Source: Rhodobacter sp. (GTDB taxonomy: Bacteria > Pseudomonadota > Alphaproteobacteria > Rhodobacterales > Rhodobacteraceae). Taken from it: 64,000 nt of DNA. Of this stretch, positions 17,998-26,131 are shown in pieces. The position numbers and the translations under genes are program-made. A model generated the notes under the pieces. It saw only the letters and a program-made list of their open reading frames with translations. It did no database searches and had not been told where the DNA came from. The stretch covers positions 227,647 to 291,646 of the forward strand of contig JAIXUH010000007.1 of NCBI GenBank assembly GCA_027484145.1, in the 5' to 3' direction. Every line of letters starts with the position of its first letter. The first letter of the stretch is position 1.

Positions 17998-18753
17998 TTG
18001 CACTTCCGCTTTCCAGATCAGACCATCACCGTGAACGTGCCCAACCGCGCCAGCCTGCTGGATCAGGTGCGCGCGCGTTTCCGCGCCGGGCAGGGCTTTG
18101 CCTTGGCCACCCTCAACCTGGACCATCTGGTAAAGCTGCAACGCTCGCCCAGTTATCGCGCCGCCTATGCCGCGCAGGATCTGGTGGTGGCCGATGGCAA
18201 CCCCATCGTCTGGCTGTCGCGTCTGGCAAGGCAGCAAGTGTCGCTGGTCACCGGGTCTGACCTGTTGCGCCCGATGCTGGCGCTTGCCGCAGACGAAGGC
18301 ATGCCCGTCGGCTTTTTCGGCTCATCCCCCGATGTGCTGGACGCGGCCGCAGACCGCCTGCGCGCGGCCTATCCGGCGTTGAACGTGGTCTGGTCGCAGT
18401 CGCCTGCCATGGGGTTCGAGCCGGATGGCGCCGCCGCGCGCCAAGCCATCGCCGCCATGCGGCAGGCGGGCGTGCGGCTATGCATCCTGTCGCTGTCCGC
18501 CCCCCGGCAAGAGGTCTTTGCCGCCTTTGCCCGCCACCTTGCGCCCGAGATCGGCTTTTGCGGCTTTGGCGCGGGGTTGGATTTCGTGGCCGGGCGTCAG
18601 GTGCGCGCCCCTCGTTGGGTGCAGGTGCTGGCGCTGGAATGGCTGTGGCGCGCGCTGTCGGCCCCGCGCCGCCTGATCCCGCGCTATGCGGCCTGCGCCG
18701 CCATCCTGCCCGGTCAGGCATGGGCGGCGCTGCGTCAGCGCGGCAATCCCTGA
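17998..18753 (+). CDS. WecG/TagA/CpsF family glycosyltransferase
   Basis: A 251-residue GT26 transferase. Family blocks present are VVADGNPIVWLSRL, VTGSDLLRPML, FFGSSPDVLDAAADRL, SLSAPRQEVF (the G-x-P-x-QE-like motif) and GFGAGLDFVAGR. These enzymes add UDP-ManNAc, ManNAcA or a related sugar to a lipid-linked primer. The chosen start is TTG at 17998 with GAGG five bases upstream, giving MHFRFPDQTITVNVPN, the normal N-terminus of the family; longer forms in the same frame have no ribosome site. It is transcribed divergently from the polymerase-like gene and converges base-to-base with the next GT2 gene. Confidence 0.88.
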   Translation: MHFRFPDQTITVNVPNRASLLDQVRARFRAGQGFALATLNLDHLVKLQRSPSYRAAYAAQDLVVADGNPIVWLSRLARQQVSLVTGSDLLRPMLALAADEGMPVGFFGSSPDVLDAAADRLRAAYPALNVVWSQSPAMGFEPDGAAARQAIAAMRQAGVRLCILSLSAPRQEVFAAFARHLAPEIGFCGFGAGLDFVAGRQVRAPRWVQVLALEWLWRALSAPRRLIPRYAACAAILPGQAWAALRQRGNP

Positions 18754-19740
18754 TCACTTGTATTCGATCAGACCGCGCCGCCGCCCGCGCCAACGCGCCA
18801 GCCAATAGGCCATCACCCCGCGCCCCTCGGCCAGTTTGGCAAGCGTTGTGAACCCGGCCCAGACCCAGGCGTTGCGGCCAAAGCCATCGCGCCGCGCCAA
18901 CCTGACCACCTGTGCCGGATAGGCCAGCAGCAGCACGAGCATCCCCGGATGCGCCAAGGCGCCCAAGACCGCCACCCCCGGCAGAACCACCCCCCACAGC
19001 ACCGCGCGCCGTGTCTCGGCCACCCAATGCCGCTCGGGCGCCGCCCCATGCAGGGCCGCCCCTTCGGCAAAGGCATGGCCCGCCCGCACCGAGCGCCGCC
19101 ACCACTGGCCAAAGCGCGTCATCGCGGCATCATGCAGGGTCATCTCGGCATCAATCCGCCAGACCTGCCCCCCTGCCTGCCGCAACCGCACACATAACTC
19201 CGGCTCTTCGCCCGCGATCAGATCGTCGCGATAGCCGCCCACCGCCATCAGCGCCTCATACCGCATCAGCGCATCGCCGCCACAGGCACGGGCACGGCCC
19301 ACCGGCGTGTTCCACTCCCGGTCCGCCAGCGCGTTATAGATCGATGCCTCGGGAAACCGCTCGCGCCGCCGCCCGCAGACCACCACCGCTTCCGGATGCA
19401 CGTCAAATGCAGCAACCGCCGCCGCCAGCCACCCCGCCGCCATGCTGCAATCACCGTCCAGCAATTGCACAAACGCAGGCGGGTCACCCTGCAACACTGC
19501 CAGCCCTTCGTTGCGGGCCCGCGCCGCCGTGAACGGGCGCGACAGGTCCAGTTGCACCACCTGCGCCCCCGCCGCCGCCGCAGCCTGCACAGACCCGTCG
19601 GTAGAGCCACTGTCGACATAGACGATCCGCCGCACCTGCCCCGCCAGCGATTGCAGACAAGCGACCAGACGCGCGCCTTCATTGCGCCCGATCACCACGG
19701 CATCTATGATGGCAAGGGGCTGGGCCACGGGTTGGGGCAA
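18754..19740 (-). CDS. Glycosyltransferase family 2
   Basis: A 328-residue GT-A transferase with DSGSTDGS at 43-50, DGD at 95-97 (metal and nucleotide sugar) and an acceptor block GGYRDDLIAGEEPELCVRLR. Two or three C-terminal hydrophobic stretches (ETRRAVLWGVVLPGVAVLG onward) suggest membrane attachment, as in ExoA/SpsF-type exopolysaccharide transferases. The start is probably TTG at 19740, with GTG at 19728 as an alternative. It ends immediately next to the stop of the WecG-like gene (tail to tail) and is divergent from the CpsD-like gene, with which it shares a 394-base spacer. Confidence 0.87.
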   Translation of the reverse strand: MPQPVAQPLAIIDAVVIGRNEGARLVACLQSLAGQVRRIVYVDSGSTDGSVQAAAAAGAQVVQLDLSRPFTAARARNEGLAVLQGDPPAFVQLLDGDCSMAAGWLAAAVAAFDVHPEAVVVCGRRRERFPEASIYNALADREWNTPVGRARACGGDALMRYEALMAVGGYRDDLIAGEEPELCVRLRQAGGQVWRIDAEMTLHDAAMTRFGQWWRRSVRAGHAFAEGAALHGAAPERHWVAETRRAVLWGVVLPGVAVLGALAHPGMLVLLLAYPAQVVRLARRDGFGRNAWVWAGFTTLAKLAEGRGVMAYWLARWRGRRRGLIEYK

Positions 19741-20134
19741 GCGCAGATATCCGGATGAATGGGCGTCAGGTCATGCAAGCTGGGCCACAGGCGCGCTCAC
19801 ACCGCCAAAGGCTAGCGCCACGCCCATCCAAACGCCAGTCAGGATACATCCATTGGCACGGGCCTCAGCCTTCCATTTCCGATGCTTATCTGATATTTGT
19901 GGCAACAACTGGGCGGGGGCCCGGCGATTCCGGCAAGATCATGGCCAGCTTGTGCAACAGCATTTGCCCCTTGTATCTGACGGATGACCCTGGGTCGCGG
20001 CCTGCTGCATTGCGGGTGAAGTGAAACCTTTTGCAGCTTTGCGGCTGCGCTGTGCAGGAGCGTTCGGCCCCATGGCCCGACACCAGACCTTGGCGTTTAC
20101 CCCAGAACCCGAGCCAGATATTGGAATTTTTGCC
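19741..20134. other. Divergent intergenic region with TGGCAACA motif
   Basis: No convincing gene. It separates the GT2 gene (minus) from the CpsD-like gene (plus) and should hold promoters for both. TGGCAACA at 19900-19907 is the reverse complement of the 8-mer found twice upstream of the GT4 gene at 24.1 kb. If the CpsD-like gene starts at an earlier codon (GTG at 20021 or ATG at 20072), the right part is coding. Confidence 0.5.
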
Positions 20135-21007
20135 ATGGCCGAGGATGACGCACCGCGATCACGCCGCGACAGACATACCCCTGTGTCGGTCTTCCGTCCG
20201 GGCCATGCGCCCGAACATGACCTGTCCGCCTTTGATCTGAAAACCGGGCGAGACATCTTTACCGACCCCTATCCTTTGGCCCTGTTCAACCCGGCACGGG
20301 TGTGGGAATCGCTGAACGGCGCCACGCTGGATGGCGATCATCTGGCTGGAAACGGACTGTTTACAAAGCCGGATGAAAGCCCCGCTGGCACCGCGTTCGA
20401 CATTTTGCGCACCCGCGTGTCGCAGGCCATGGCCGAACGCGGCTGGCGCCGGATCGGCATCACCTCGCCTACCCATGGCTGCGGCAAATCCTTTACGGCG
20501 GCCAACCTTGCCCTGTCCCTCGCCCGACGCCCCGGCAGCCGCACCGTGCTGATCGACCTTGATCTGCGCCGTCCCAATCTGCACAGCCTTCTGGGCCTGT
20601 CGCCCACCGGCGCCCTGCGCGATTTTCTCGAAGGCACCCAGCCGATGGAATCGCTCTTCGTGCGCGTGGGGCGCAGCCTTGCCATCGGCCTGAATGCCGA
20701 AGCCGTCGCCGATGCGGGCGATGTGCTGCACGCCGCCGACACCGCGCAGGCGCTGGAAGCGATGGAGGTGCAGCTTGACCCCGAACTGGTGATCCTTGAT
20801 CTGCCGCCCGCGCTGGTGTCAGACGATGTCATCGCCATGGCGGGCAAGCTGGATGCCGTGCTGATCGTCGCCGACGGCACCCGCACCACCGCCAAGGACA
20901 TCCGCGCCTGCGAAACCCTGTTCGAAGGGCGGATTCCTGTGATGGGCGTGGTTCTGAACCGCGCCCAAGACCGCGGCCTTGGCCGCTACCGCTATGGCAA
21001 AGGCTGA
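20135..21007 (+). CDS. CpsD/CapB-family ATPase (BY-kinase-like), exopolysaccharide biosynthesis
   Basis: About 290 residues. Walker A is PTHGCGKS at 112-119, the Walker A' block DLDLRRP at 141-147, and Walker B VILDLPPAL follows, the layout of the cytoplasmic half of bacterial tyrosine kinases that drive Wzc/ExoP export complexes. The C-terminus has only RYRYGKG instead of a long tyrosine cluster, so autokinase activity is uncertain. The start is ambiguous: ATG at 20135 (MAEDD) is preferred, while ATG at 20072 and GTG at 20021 are in frame. Three bases separate it from the Wzz/GumC-like gene, its expected membrane partner. Confidence 0.87.
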   Translation: MAEDDAPRSRRDRHTPVSVFRPGHAPEHDLSAFDLKTGRDIFTDPYPLALFNPARVWESLNGATLDGDHLAGNGLFTKPDESPAGTAFDILRTRVSQAMAERGWRRIGITSPTHGCGKSFTAANLALSLARRPGSRTVLIDLDLRRPNLHSLLGLSPTGALRDFLEGTQPMESLFVRVGRSLAIGLNAEAVADAGDVLHAADTAQALEAMEVQLDPELVILDLPPALVSDDVIAMAGKLDAVLIVADGTRTTAKDIRACETLFEGRIPVMGVVLNRAQDRGLGRYRYGKG

Positions 21008-21010
21008 CCC

Positions 21011-22351
21011 ATGGGCCCCATTCAAACCCTCGAAGACGTGATCGGCCTGTTGCTGCGCCGCCGCTGGCTGATCCTTGCGGTCACCATCCTCGGCACGCTG
21101 CTGGCGGCATGGTATGCCAAATCGCGGCCCGACACCTTTGAAACGGCGGCGGTCATTCAGGTGGAAACGCCCATGGTGTCTGATCCGCTGCGAACCACCA
21201 CCGGGCAGGCCAACGTGCAACAGGTGCTGCAATCCATCGAACAGCGCCTGACCACGCGCGACAACATGATCGCGCTGATCGACCGTCACAGCCTGTTTGC
21301 CGATATGCCCGGCCTGTCGCTGGAAGATAAGGTCGCCGCCATGCGCGCCTCGGTCCGGTTCCAAAGCGTCTCGTCCGCCTCGGGCAGTGGTCTGTCGGCC
21401 ATCATCATCTCGGCGCAGGCCGGCACAGCCGAAAATGCCGCGCGCGTAGCCAATGATCTGGCGCAAAGCGTTCTGGACCTTGGCGCCGAAGGCAAACGCG
21501 CCACCGCCGATGCCAGCACCGCCTTTTTCAAAGAGGAAGAGGCCCGCACGTGGCAGGCCCTGACCGCGCTTGAGGCCGAGATGACCGCCTATCGCGAGGC
21601 GAACCGCGACAACCTGCCCACCGCACGCACCGCCATTCAGGACGAGGTGGCACAGGTGGAAACCGCCCTGCGCACAATTGACCAGCAACTGGCCGGGTTG
21701 CAGGGCGAAGAGGCCCGCATCCGCGCCGCCGAAACCCTGCGCGCGACCGACCGGCGCAGGCTCGAAGATATCGCCGCTCAACTTGATGTTCTGGCCGCCC
21801 AGCGCACCCCGCTTTCCGAACGCAAGGCCACGCTCGATGCCTCGCTGCGCAACGCGCCCGAGGTGGACAGCGTGATGGCCACTTATGACCGCCAACTGCG
21901 CCAGTTGCAGGACCAATACACCGTCATCTCGCAGCGCCTCGCCGAGGCCGAGACGAACCAGCGCCTTGCCGACCGTCAGCAGACCGAACGCTTTTCCATG
22001 CTGGAACGCGCGATCACCCCGGAATATCCCATGGGCTCCGGCGGCAAAAAGCTGGCCATCGCCGGGGCCATCGGCAGCGCCATTCTGTCCTTGGTACTGG
22101 CCTTTGCGCTGGACCTTCTGTTCCCCGCCATCCGCTCCAGCGCCCAATTGGAGCGCGAGTTGAACCTGCGCCCCATCGTGGCCATCCCTGATGTGCCAAA
22201 ACGCGCGCGGGTCAGCCGCGGCCGCAAGGCCATCACCTCGCTGATCGAAAGCGAAATGGGGCGGCTGCCGATGTCGGGCTTTGCCGGAAACATGGCCATT
22301 CTGGCAGGAACCGCCATTGTGCTGATGGTGGCCCTTGCCACGCTGACCTGA
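21011..22351 (+). CDS. Wzz/GumC-like polysaccharide co-polymerase
   Basis: A 446-residue membrane protein with an N-terminal membrane helix at 18-36, a large coiled-coil periplasmic domain (Glu/Ala/Gln-rich, about 160-330), a second helix near 346-370 and a third hydrophobic stretch at the extreme C-terminus (428-446). It lacks the ATPase domain of one-piece Wzc proteins, which is supplied by the gene just upstream. It should set chain length and couple synthesis to export. It is followed by a strong hairpin terminator. The proline-rich motif before the second helix, common in Wzz, reads PEYPMGSGG here. Confidence 0.9.
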   Translation: MGPIQTLEDVIGLLLRRRWLILAVTILGTLLAAWYAKSRPDTFETAAVIQVETPMVSDPLRTTTGQANVQQVLQSIEQRLTTRDNMIALIDRHSLFADMPGLSLEDKVAAMRASVRFQSVSSASGSGLSAIIISAQAGTAENAARVANDLAQSVLDLGAEGKRATADASTAFFKEEEARTWQALTALEAEMTAYREANRDNLPTARTAIQDEVAQVETALRTIDQQLAGLQGEEARIRAAETLRATDRRRLEDIAAQLDVLAAQRTPLSERKATLDASLRNAPEVDSVMATYDRQLRQLQDQYTVISQRLAEAETNQRLADRQQTERFSMLERAITPEYPMGSGGKKLAIAGAIGSAILSLVLAFALDLLFPAIRSSAQLERELNLRPIVAIPDVPKRARVSRGRKAITSLIESEMGRLPMSGFAGNMAILAGTAIVLMVALATLT

Positions 22352-22370
22352 CAGCGCACACCACCCAAGC

Positions 22371-22406
22371 AAAAGGCCCGCTCCGATACACCGGAGCGGG
22401 CCTTTT
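22371..22406. terminator. Bidirectional rho-independent terminator
   Basis: A perfect 15-bp stem (AAAAGGCCCGCTCCG and its complement) with a six-base loop; the A/T ends provide the U-tract in both directions. It lies between the convergent Wzz/GumC-like and ExoY-like genes. Confidence 0.92.
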
Positions 22407-22441
22407 GCATCAGGATGGTGCCGCAATCTTGCCGGGTGCTG

Positions 22442-23149
22442 TCAGACGCCCGTGCCCCGGACCACAACGCCCACCGTGCGCACCAGAATGCGCAGGTCCG
22501 TCGTCAGCGCCACGCTTTCCTCATAGACCGTGTCATATTCCGCCCGCGCCTCAAACGTCGTGCGGTTGCGCCCGGCTGTCTGCCAGTACCCGGTGATGCC
22601 GGGGCGCAGCGCATAATAGGCGGTGCCCGGATAGATCTCTTGCTGGCCCACCATCATCGGGCGCGGCCCCACAAGGCTCATCGAGCCGGTCAGCACATTC
22701 CACAACTGCGGCAACTCATCCAGCGACGACCGGCGCAGGACCTGCCCGATGGGCGTGATCCGCGGGTCATAACGCAGCTTTTGCTGGGTTTCCCACTCCG
22801 CCCGCACCGCCGGATCACGTGCAATCAGATCGGCCAACTGCGCCTCGGCATTTGGGATCATGGTCCGCAGTTTCCACATGCGGAACACCTTGCCGTCCTT
22901 GCCCACCCGCAACTGGCTGTAAAACGGGTTCGACCCGTCGCGCGCCACGGCAACGGCAAGGCAGGCCACCACGGGCACAACCACAGGCGCGGCCAGCACA
23001 ATGGCCGCCACATCCAGCACGCGCTTTACCACGGTGCGGTAAATCCCCTTGGCACGCCGCTTTCCTGCGAAAGACGCCGACGTCAACGGATGGCAAGGGA
23101 CGACCTTCGCCGCAGTTTGCGACGGCAGTTCACGAAAGCTGTACGTCAT
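22442..23149 (-). CDS. Undecaprenyl-phosphate sugar phosphotransferase (ExoY/WcaJ-type)
   Basis: A 235-residue initiating transferase that places the first sugar-1-phosphate on undecaprenyl phosphate. It has KRVLD at 42-46, one membrane helix at about 46-68, KLRTM at 93-97, SSLDELPQ at 141-148, SLVGPRP at 158-164 and PGITGYWQ. Its length matches the short ExoY type, which lacks the extra helices of WcaJ. ATG at 23149 gives a normal N-terminus; an in-frame ATG at 23302 would add 51 unrelated residues but directly follows a cluster of GGATG half-sites. This enzyme probably starts the saccharide assembled by the transferases on either side. Confidence 0.9.
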   Translation of the reverse strand: MTYSFRELPSQTAAKVVPCHPLTSASFAGKRRAKGIYRTVVKRVLDVAAIVLAAPVVVPVVACLAVAVARDGSNPFYSQLRVGKDGKVFRMWKLRTMIPNAEAQLADLIARDPAVRAEWETQQKLRYDPRITPIGQVLRRSSLDELPQLWNVLTGSMSLVGPRPMMVGQQEIYPGTAYYALRPGITGYWQTAGRNRTTFEARAEYDTVYEESVALTTDLRILVRTVGVVVRGTGV

Positions 23150-23621
23150 TGGATGAAGCCACCCGTTCCAAGTGGAGACATCCGCAACAATGCGTTTGTT
23201 CCAGTCCGGTTGGCCAACGCGGCAGGCCCCCTGGCGGAAGACGTTTCTTGCGGCAAAAAGCAGTTCATTCTTAGCACTCGATCCAAGTGCCCCCACGGTC
23301 ATTTTACCTGTTATTCAGGATGTTTGACGACATCCATTAGGATGGTATTCGCCCTTTTTTCACCATTTTAACCGTCCTTTTTTGTCGCAGACCCGCCGCA
23401 CTGCCGCCACAATTTGCGTTGGTCTACCTATGGTTGAAACGCGAATCTCCCACTCCTCCATGGGTTCGGCGATGATTCGGTTCAGGTCGGCGACAGGCTG
23501 CGGTGCAACTACATCAGACACAGCGCCCAAAATCGGGCCGGGTCAGTTTCCAAGTGTCGGATTTATGGGGATTTGTTTCTGTTGTGGAAACAACTCAGCG
23601 GCGCGTGTATCGACGCGCGGA
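23150..23621. other. Intergenic region upstream of the ExoY-like gene
   Basis: No convincing gene beyond a possible 51-codon 5' extension of the ExoY-like gene. It includes an AT-rich promoter-like stretch at about 23300-23390 and overlapping palindromes at 23318-23345. The rest (23400-23620) shows nothing recognisable. Confidence 0.5.
23318..23345. promoter_or_regulatory. Overlapping GGATG palindromes, candidate operator
   Basis: GGATGT-N6-ACATCC (23318-23335) overlaps CATCC-ATTA-GGATG (23331-23344), so three GGATG half-sites alternate in orientation within 28 bases. They lie 16 bases upstream of the alternative ExoY start at 23302. Confidence 0.4.
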
Positions 23622-23792
23622 TTAAGTCGCCGAAGTGGGCATTGCGCGCAGGCTGGCCGTGACAAGGATTGCAGCGCCAATCAGGCTATAGGCCAAAAGA
23701 CCCACATAGATGGGATGCCCCATCAAAACCGCCGATGCGCCCGCAAAAGCACCGCCAAGGGTGCCCACCGCCAAATTTCCCGCCAGCATCAT
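23622..23792 (-). CDS. Small hydrophobic membrane protein, 56 aa
   Basis: A short gene beginning MMLAGNLAVGTLGG. Nearly the whole protein is two hydrophobic, Gly/Ala-rich segments (about residues 3-24 and 27-47). A very strong GAGGGGGA ribosome site precedes two tandem ATGs (23792 and 23789). It lies alone between the ExoY-like gene and the GT4 gene on the strand of the former. The strong site and length make it likely to be translated. Function unknown; it could be a small partner of the polysaccharide machinery, but only location suggests this. Confidence 0.55.
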   Translation of the reverse strand: MMLAGNLAVGTLGGAFAGASAVLMGHPIYVGLLAYSLIGAAILVTASLRAMPTSAT

Positions 23793-24110
23793 TCCCCCTC
23801 GATCTGCCGCGCCTACTGTTTTGCACGCGGCAACGCCCTCCCGAACGTCTGGTTCTGTAAGGATACCGCGTTTCGTGGACAGTCATAGCGAAAACGTTAA
23901 CTTGTTGCCATTTACGAAAGAATGTTGCCAATCACGCACATCCTTGGCACGAAAATTAGGCGCGGCCCGCTGCACCGCAGCGAAGACCGGCGCCGCTTTC
24001 CAAACAGCTTGCATCATTTCGCGGCAAACGTGATCCTGTGCCCAAAATCCGACCACGGGGCGCGGCAGCCACCTCGTCCACAAGGTCGGCCCCGGCGGCG
24101 GAGCCCTGCG
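23793..24110. other. Leader of the GT4 gene with direct repeat TGTTGCCA
   Basis: No gene. It contains an exact 8-base direct repeat, TGTTGCCA at 23903-23910 and 23923-23930, with a 20-base period, within a relatively AT-rich stretch (AAAACGTTAACTTG). This is the likely promoter and operator region of the GT4 - glycosyltransferase pair. Confidence 0.5.
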
Positions 24111-25334
24111 TTGAAGATTGCCTATCTTGTGAACACCTATCCGCGCGCCTCGCACACCTTTATCCGGCGCGAGATTCTGGCGCTGGAACGGCTGGGCTGG
24201 CAGGTCAGCCGCTTTGCGTTGCGGTCCGACCGTGGCGCGCTGGTAGACCCCGCCGATATCGCCGAAGACGCCCGCACCGAACATATTCTCAAGCTGGGGG
24301 CGGTCAAACTGGCCTCATCGGCCCTGCGCTGGATGATCCGCCATCCGCGTGGCGCATGGGCGGCCTTGCGCCTTGCGCTGACATGTGGGGCGCGTGGCGC
24401 GGGGGGCGAGGCAGGCACCGGCGGGCGGTTGCGCCATCTGATCTATCTGGCCGAGGCCGCGCATCTGGCCCGCCGCTGCCAAGACCTCCGCATCCCGCAT
24501 GTGCACGCCCATTTCGGCACCAATTCGGCCACCGTGGCCATGCTGGCCGCACAGATGGGGGGCGCGGGCTATTCCTTTACCGCGCATGGCCCCGAGGAAT
24601 TTGACGCCCCCCGCGCCCTTTGCTTGGGCACCAAGGCCGATCTGGCCCGCTTTACCATCGCCATTTCCAGCTTTGGCCGCAGCCAGCTTTACCGCTGGAC
24701 AAAGGCCGAGACCTGGCCGCGCCTGCATGTGGTGCATTGCGGCATTGAACCCTGGCGCTTCGGCGACCCCGCGTCCTTGCCCAAAGGTGGGCCGCATCTG
24801 GTGGCCGTTGGCCGTTTTTCCGAACAAAAGGGCTTCGGCCTTCTGGTGCAGGCCATCGCCCTTGCGGCGCAAGACCTGCCAGACCTGCACCTGACTCTTG
24901 TTGGCGACGGCGACATGCGCCCCGCCCTTCAGGCCGCGATTGCCGCCGCTGGTCTGCAGCGCCACATCACCCTGACCGGCTGGCTGGATGAGGCGCGCGT
25001 CCGCGCCGCCCTTGATGGCGCGCAGGCGCTGGTCCTGCCCTCCTTTGCCGAAGGCCTGCCCGTTGTGCTGATGGAGGCGATGGCCGCAGGCCGCCCTGTC
25101 ATCGCCACATCCATCGCCGGCATCCCCGAACTCGTCACACCCGATACAGGCTGGTTGGTGCCCGCCGGCGATGCCACGGCCTTGGCCGAAGCCATCCGCG
25201 CCATGGCCACCTGCCCGCATGACCATCTGGTCCGCATGGGGCACGCCGCCCGCGCCCGCGTGCTGAACCGCCACGATATCAACCGCGCCGCAGAAATGCT
25301 GACCGTCCTTTTTGCCAGCAAAGGCAACCCATGA
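24111..25334 (+). CDS. Glycosyltransferase family 4
   Basis: A 407-residue GT-B transferase. N-terminal block LKIAYLVNTYPRASHTFIRREI, then VHAHFGTNSATVAMLAA and SFTAHGPEEFDAP; donor half VAVGRFSEQKGFGLLVQA, LVGDGDMRPALQ, SFAEGLPVVLMEAMAAGRPVI. This is the colanic-acid/WcaL-like subtype. The start is TTG at 24111 with CGGAG seven bases upstream; the longer in-frame N-terminus is not GT-like. Its stop overlaps the ATG of the next gene (ATGA), so the two are translationally coupled. Substrates unknown. Confidence 0.9.
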   Translation: MKIAYLVNTYPRASHTFIRREILALERLGWQVSRFALRSDRGALVDPADIAEDARTEHILKLGAVKLASSALRWMIRHPRGAWAALRLALTCGARGAGGEAGTGGRLRHLIYLAEAAHLARRCQDLRIPHVHAHFGTNSATVAMLAAQMGGAGYSFTAHGPEEFDAPRALCLGTKADLARFTIAISSFGRSQLYRWTKAETWPRLHVVHCGIEPWRFGDPASLPKGGPHLVAVGRFSEQKGFGLLVQAIALAAQDLPDLHLTLVGDGDMRPALQAAIAAAGLQRHITLTGWLDEARVRAALDGAQALVLPSFAEGLPVVLMEAMAAGRPVIATSIAGIPELVTPDTGWLVPAGDATALAEAIRAMATCPHDHLVRMGHAARARVLNRHDINRAAEMLTVLFASKGNP

Positions 25335-26131
25335 TGCAGCCTGCCCCCTTTGCCTTTGCCTGTGCCAGCAATTCCGACGCCATCCTGAACGCCAATCTGG
25401 CTGCCTCTTCCGCGCTTGCCGGTCACCATCTGCATGTTGAACGGAACGCGCCCTCGGCCACCATCGCCTATAACCGCGCCCTTGATGCCACCGCCGGGGC
25501 CGAGGTGGTGGTTCTGGTCCACCACGATGTCTGGCTCCCGAAAGGCTGGGATCATCTGCTGTCCGCCCGCCTTGCCGAGCTGACCGCACGTCACCCCGAC
25601 TGGGCCGTTGCCGGGGCCTACGGCGTGGCCCCGGATTACCGCCAGTTCGGCCCGGTCTGGACCTCCTCGCTGGGCCAGATCATCGGGCGCGTGCCCCTTC
25701 AGCCGGAACCCGTGCAAAGTTTCGACGAAATGCTGATCGTGCTGCGCCGCACCTCTGGCCTGCGGTTTGATGAGGCCCAGCCCGGCTGGCACATGTATGG
25801 CGCCGATATCGTCTGTCAGGCCCGCGCGGCGGGACGGGGGGCCTATGCCATCGGCCTGCCCTGCATTCACAACGACCGCTTCCATGGCGCGCTTGGGCCC
25901 GATTTCACCGAAAGCTATCGCTGGATGCAGCGCAAATGGCCGCAGTTCCTGCCCATCCAAACCCCGGTGACCAAGATCAGCCGCTCTGGCCTGCACTTGT
26001 GGCGCGAACGGCGCAACATGCGAAAATCGCTGGGGTTTCGAGAGGTTGACGCGGTTGATACCGGCGCTCCCGCCGCCGTTCTGGCCCAACGCTGCGGCTG
26101 GTCAGATCTTGGCGCCAGCGTCCCGCGCTAA
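25331..26131 (+). CDS. Glycosyltransferase-like protein (GT-A, GT2-related)
   Basis: A 266-residue protein with features of a small GT-A transferase: TIAYNRALDATAGAEVVVLVHHDVWLPKGW, where HHDVW stands at the DxD position, and a downstream GADIVCQARAAG / GLPCIHNDR block resembling the acceptor and catalytic region. This pattern is seen in proteins annotated as glycosyltransferases in alphaproteobacterial polysaccharide loci. It overlaps the preceding GT4 gene by four bases (ATGA) and its stop overlaps that of the convergent SGNH hydrolase gene. Catalytic function is inferred from this motif and the context, and is less certain than for the other transferases here. Confidence 0.7.
   Translation: MMQPAPFAFACASNSDAILNANLAASSALAGHHLHVERNAPSATIAYNRALDATAGAEVVVLVHHDVWLPKGWDHLLSARLAELTARHPDWAVAGAYGVAPDYRQFGPVWTSSLGQIIGRVPLQPEPVQSFDEMLIVLRRTSGLRFDEAQPGWHMYGADIVCQARAAGRGAYAIGLPCIHNDRFHGALGPDFTESYRWMQRKWPQFLPIQTPVTKISRSGLHLWRERRNMRKSLGFREVDAVDTGAPAAVLAQRCGWSDLGASVPR

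Noticed and set aside
20819..22426. 535-codon open frame on the minus strand
   Set aside because: Antisense to the CpsD-like and Wzz-like genes, Gly/His-rich and without motifs.
23382..23888. 168-codon open frame on the plus strand
   Set aside because: Cys/Arg-rich composition, no ribosome site, and it overlaps the better supported 56-residue membrane gene on the other strand.
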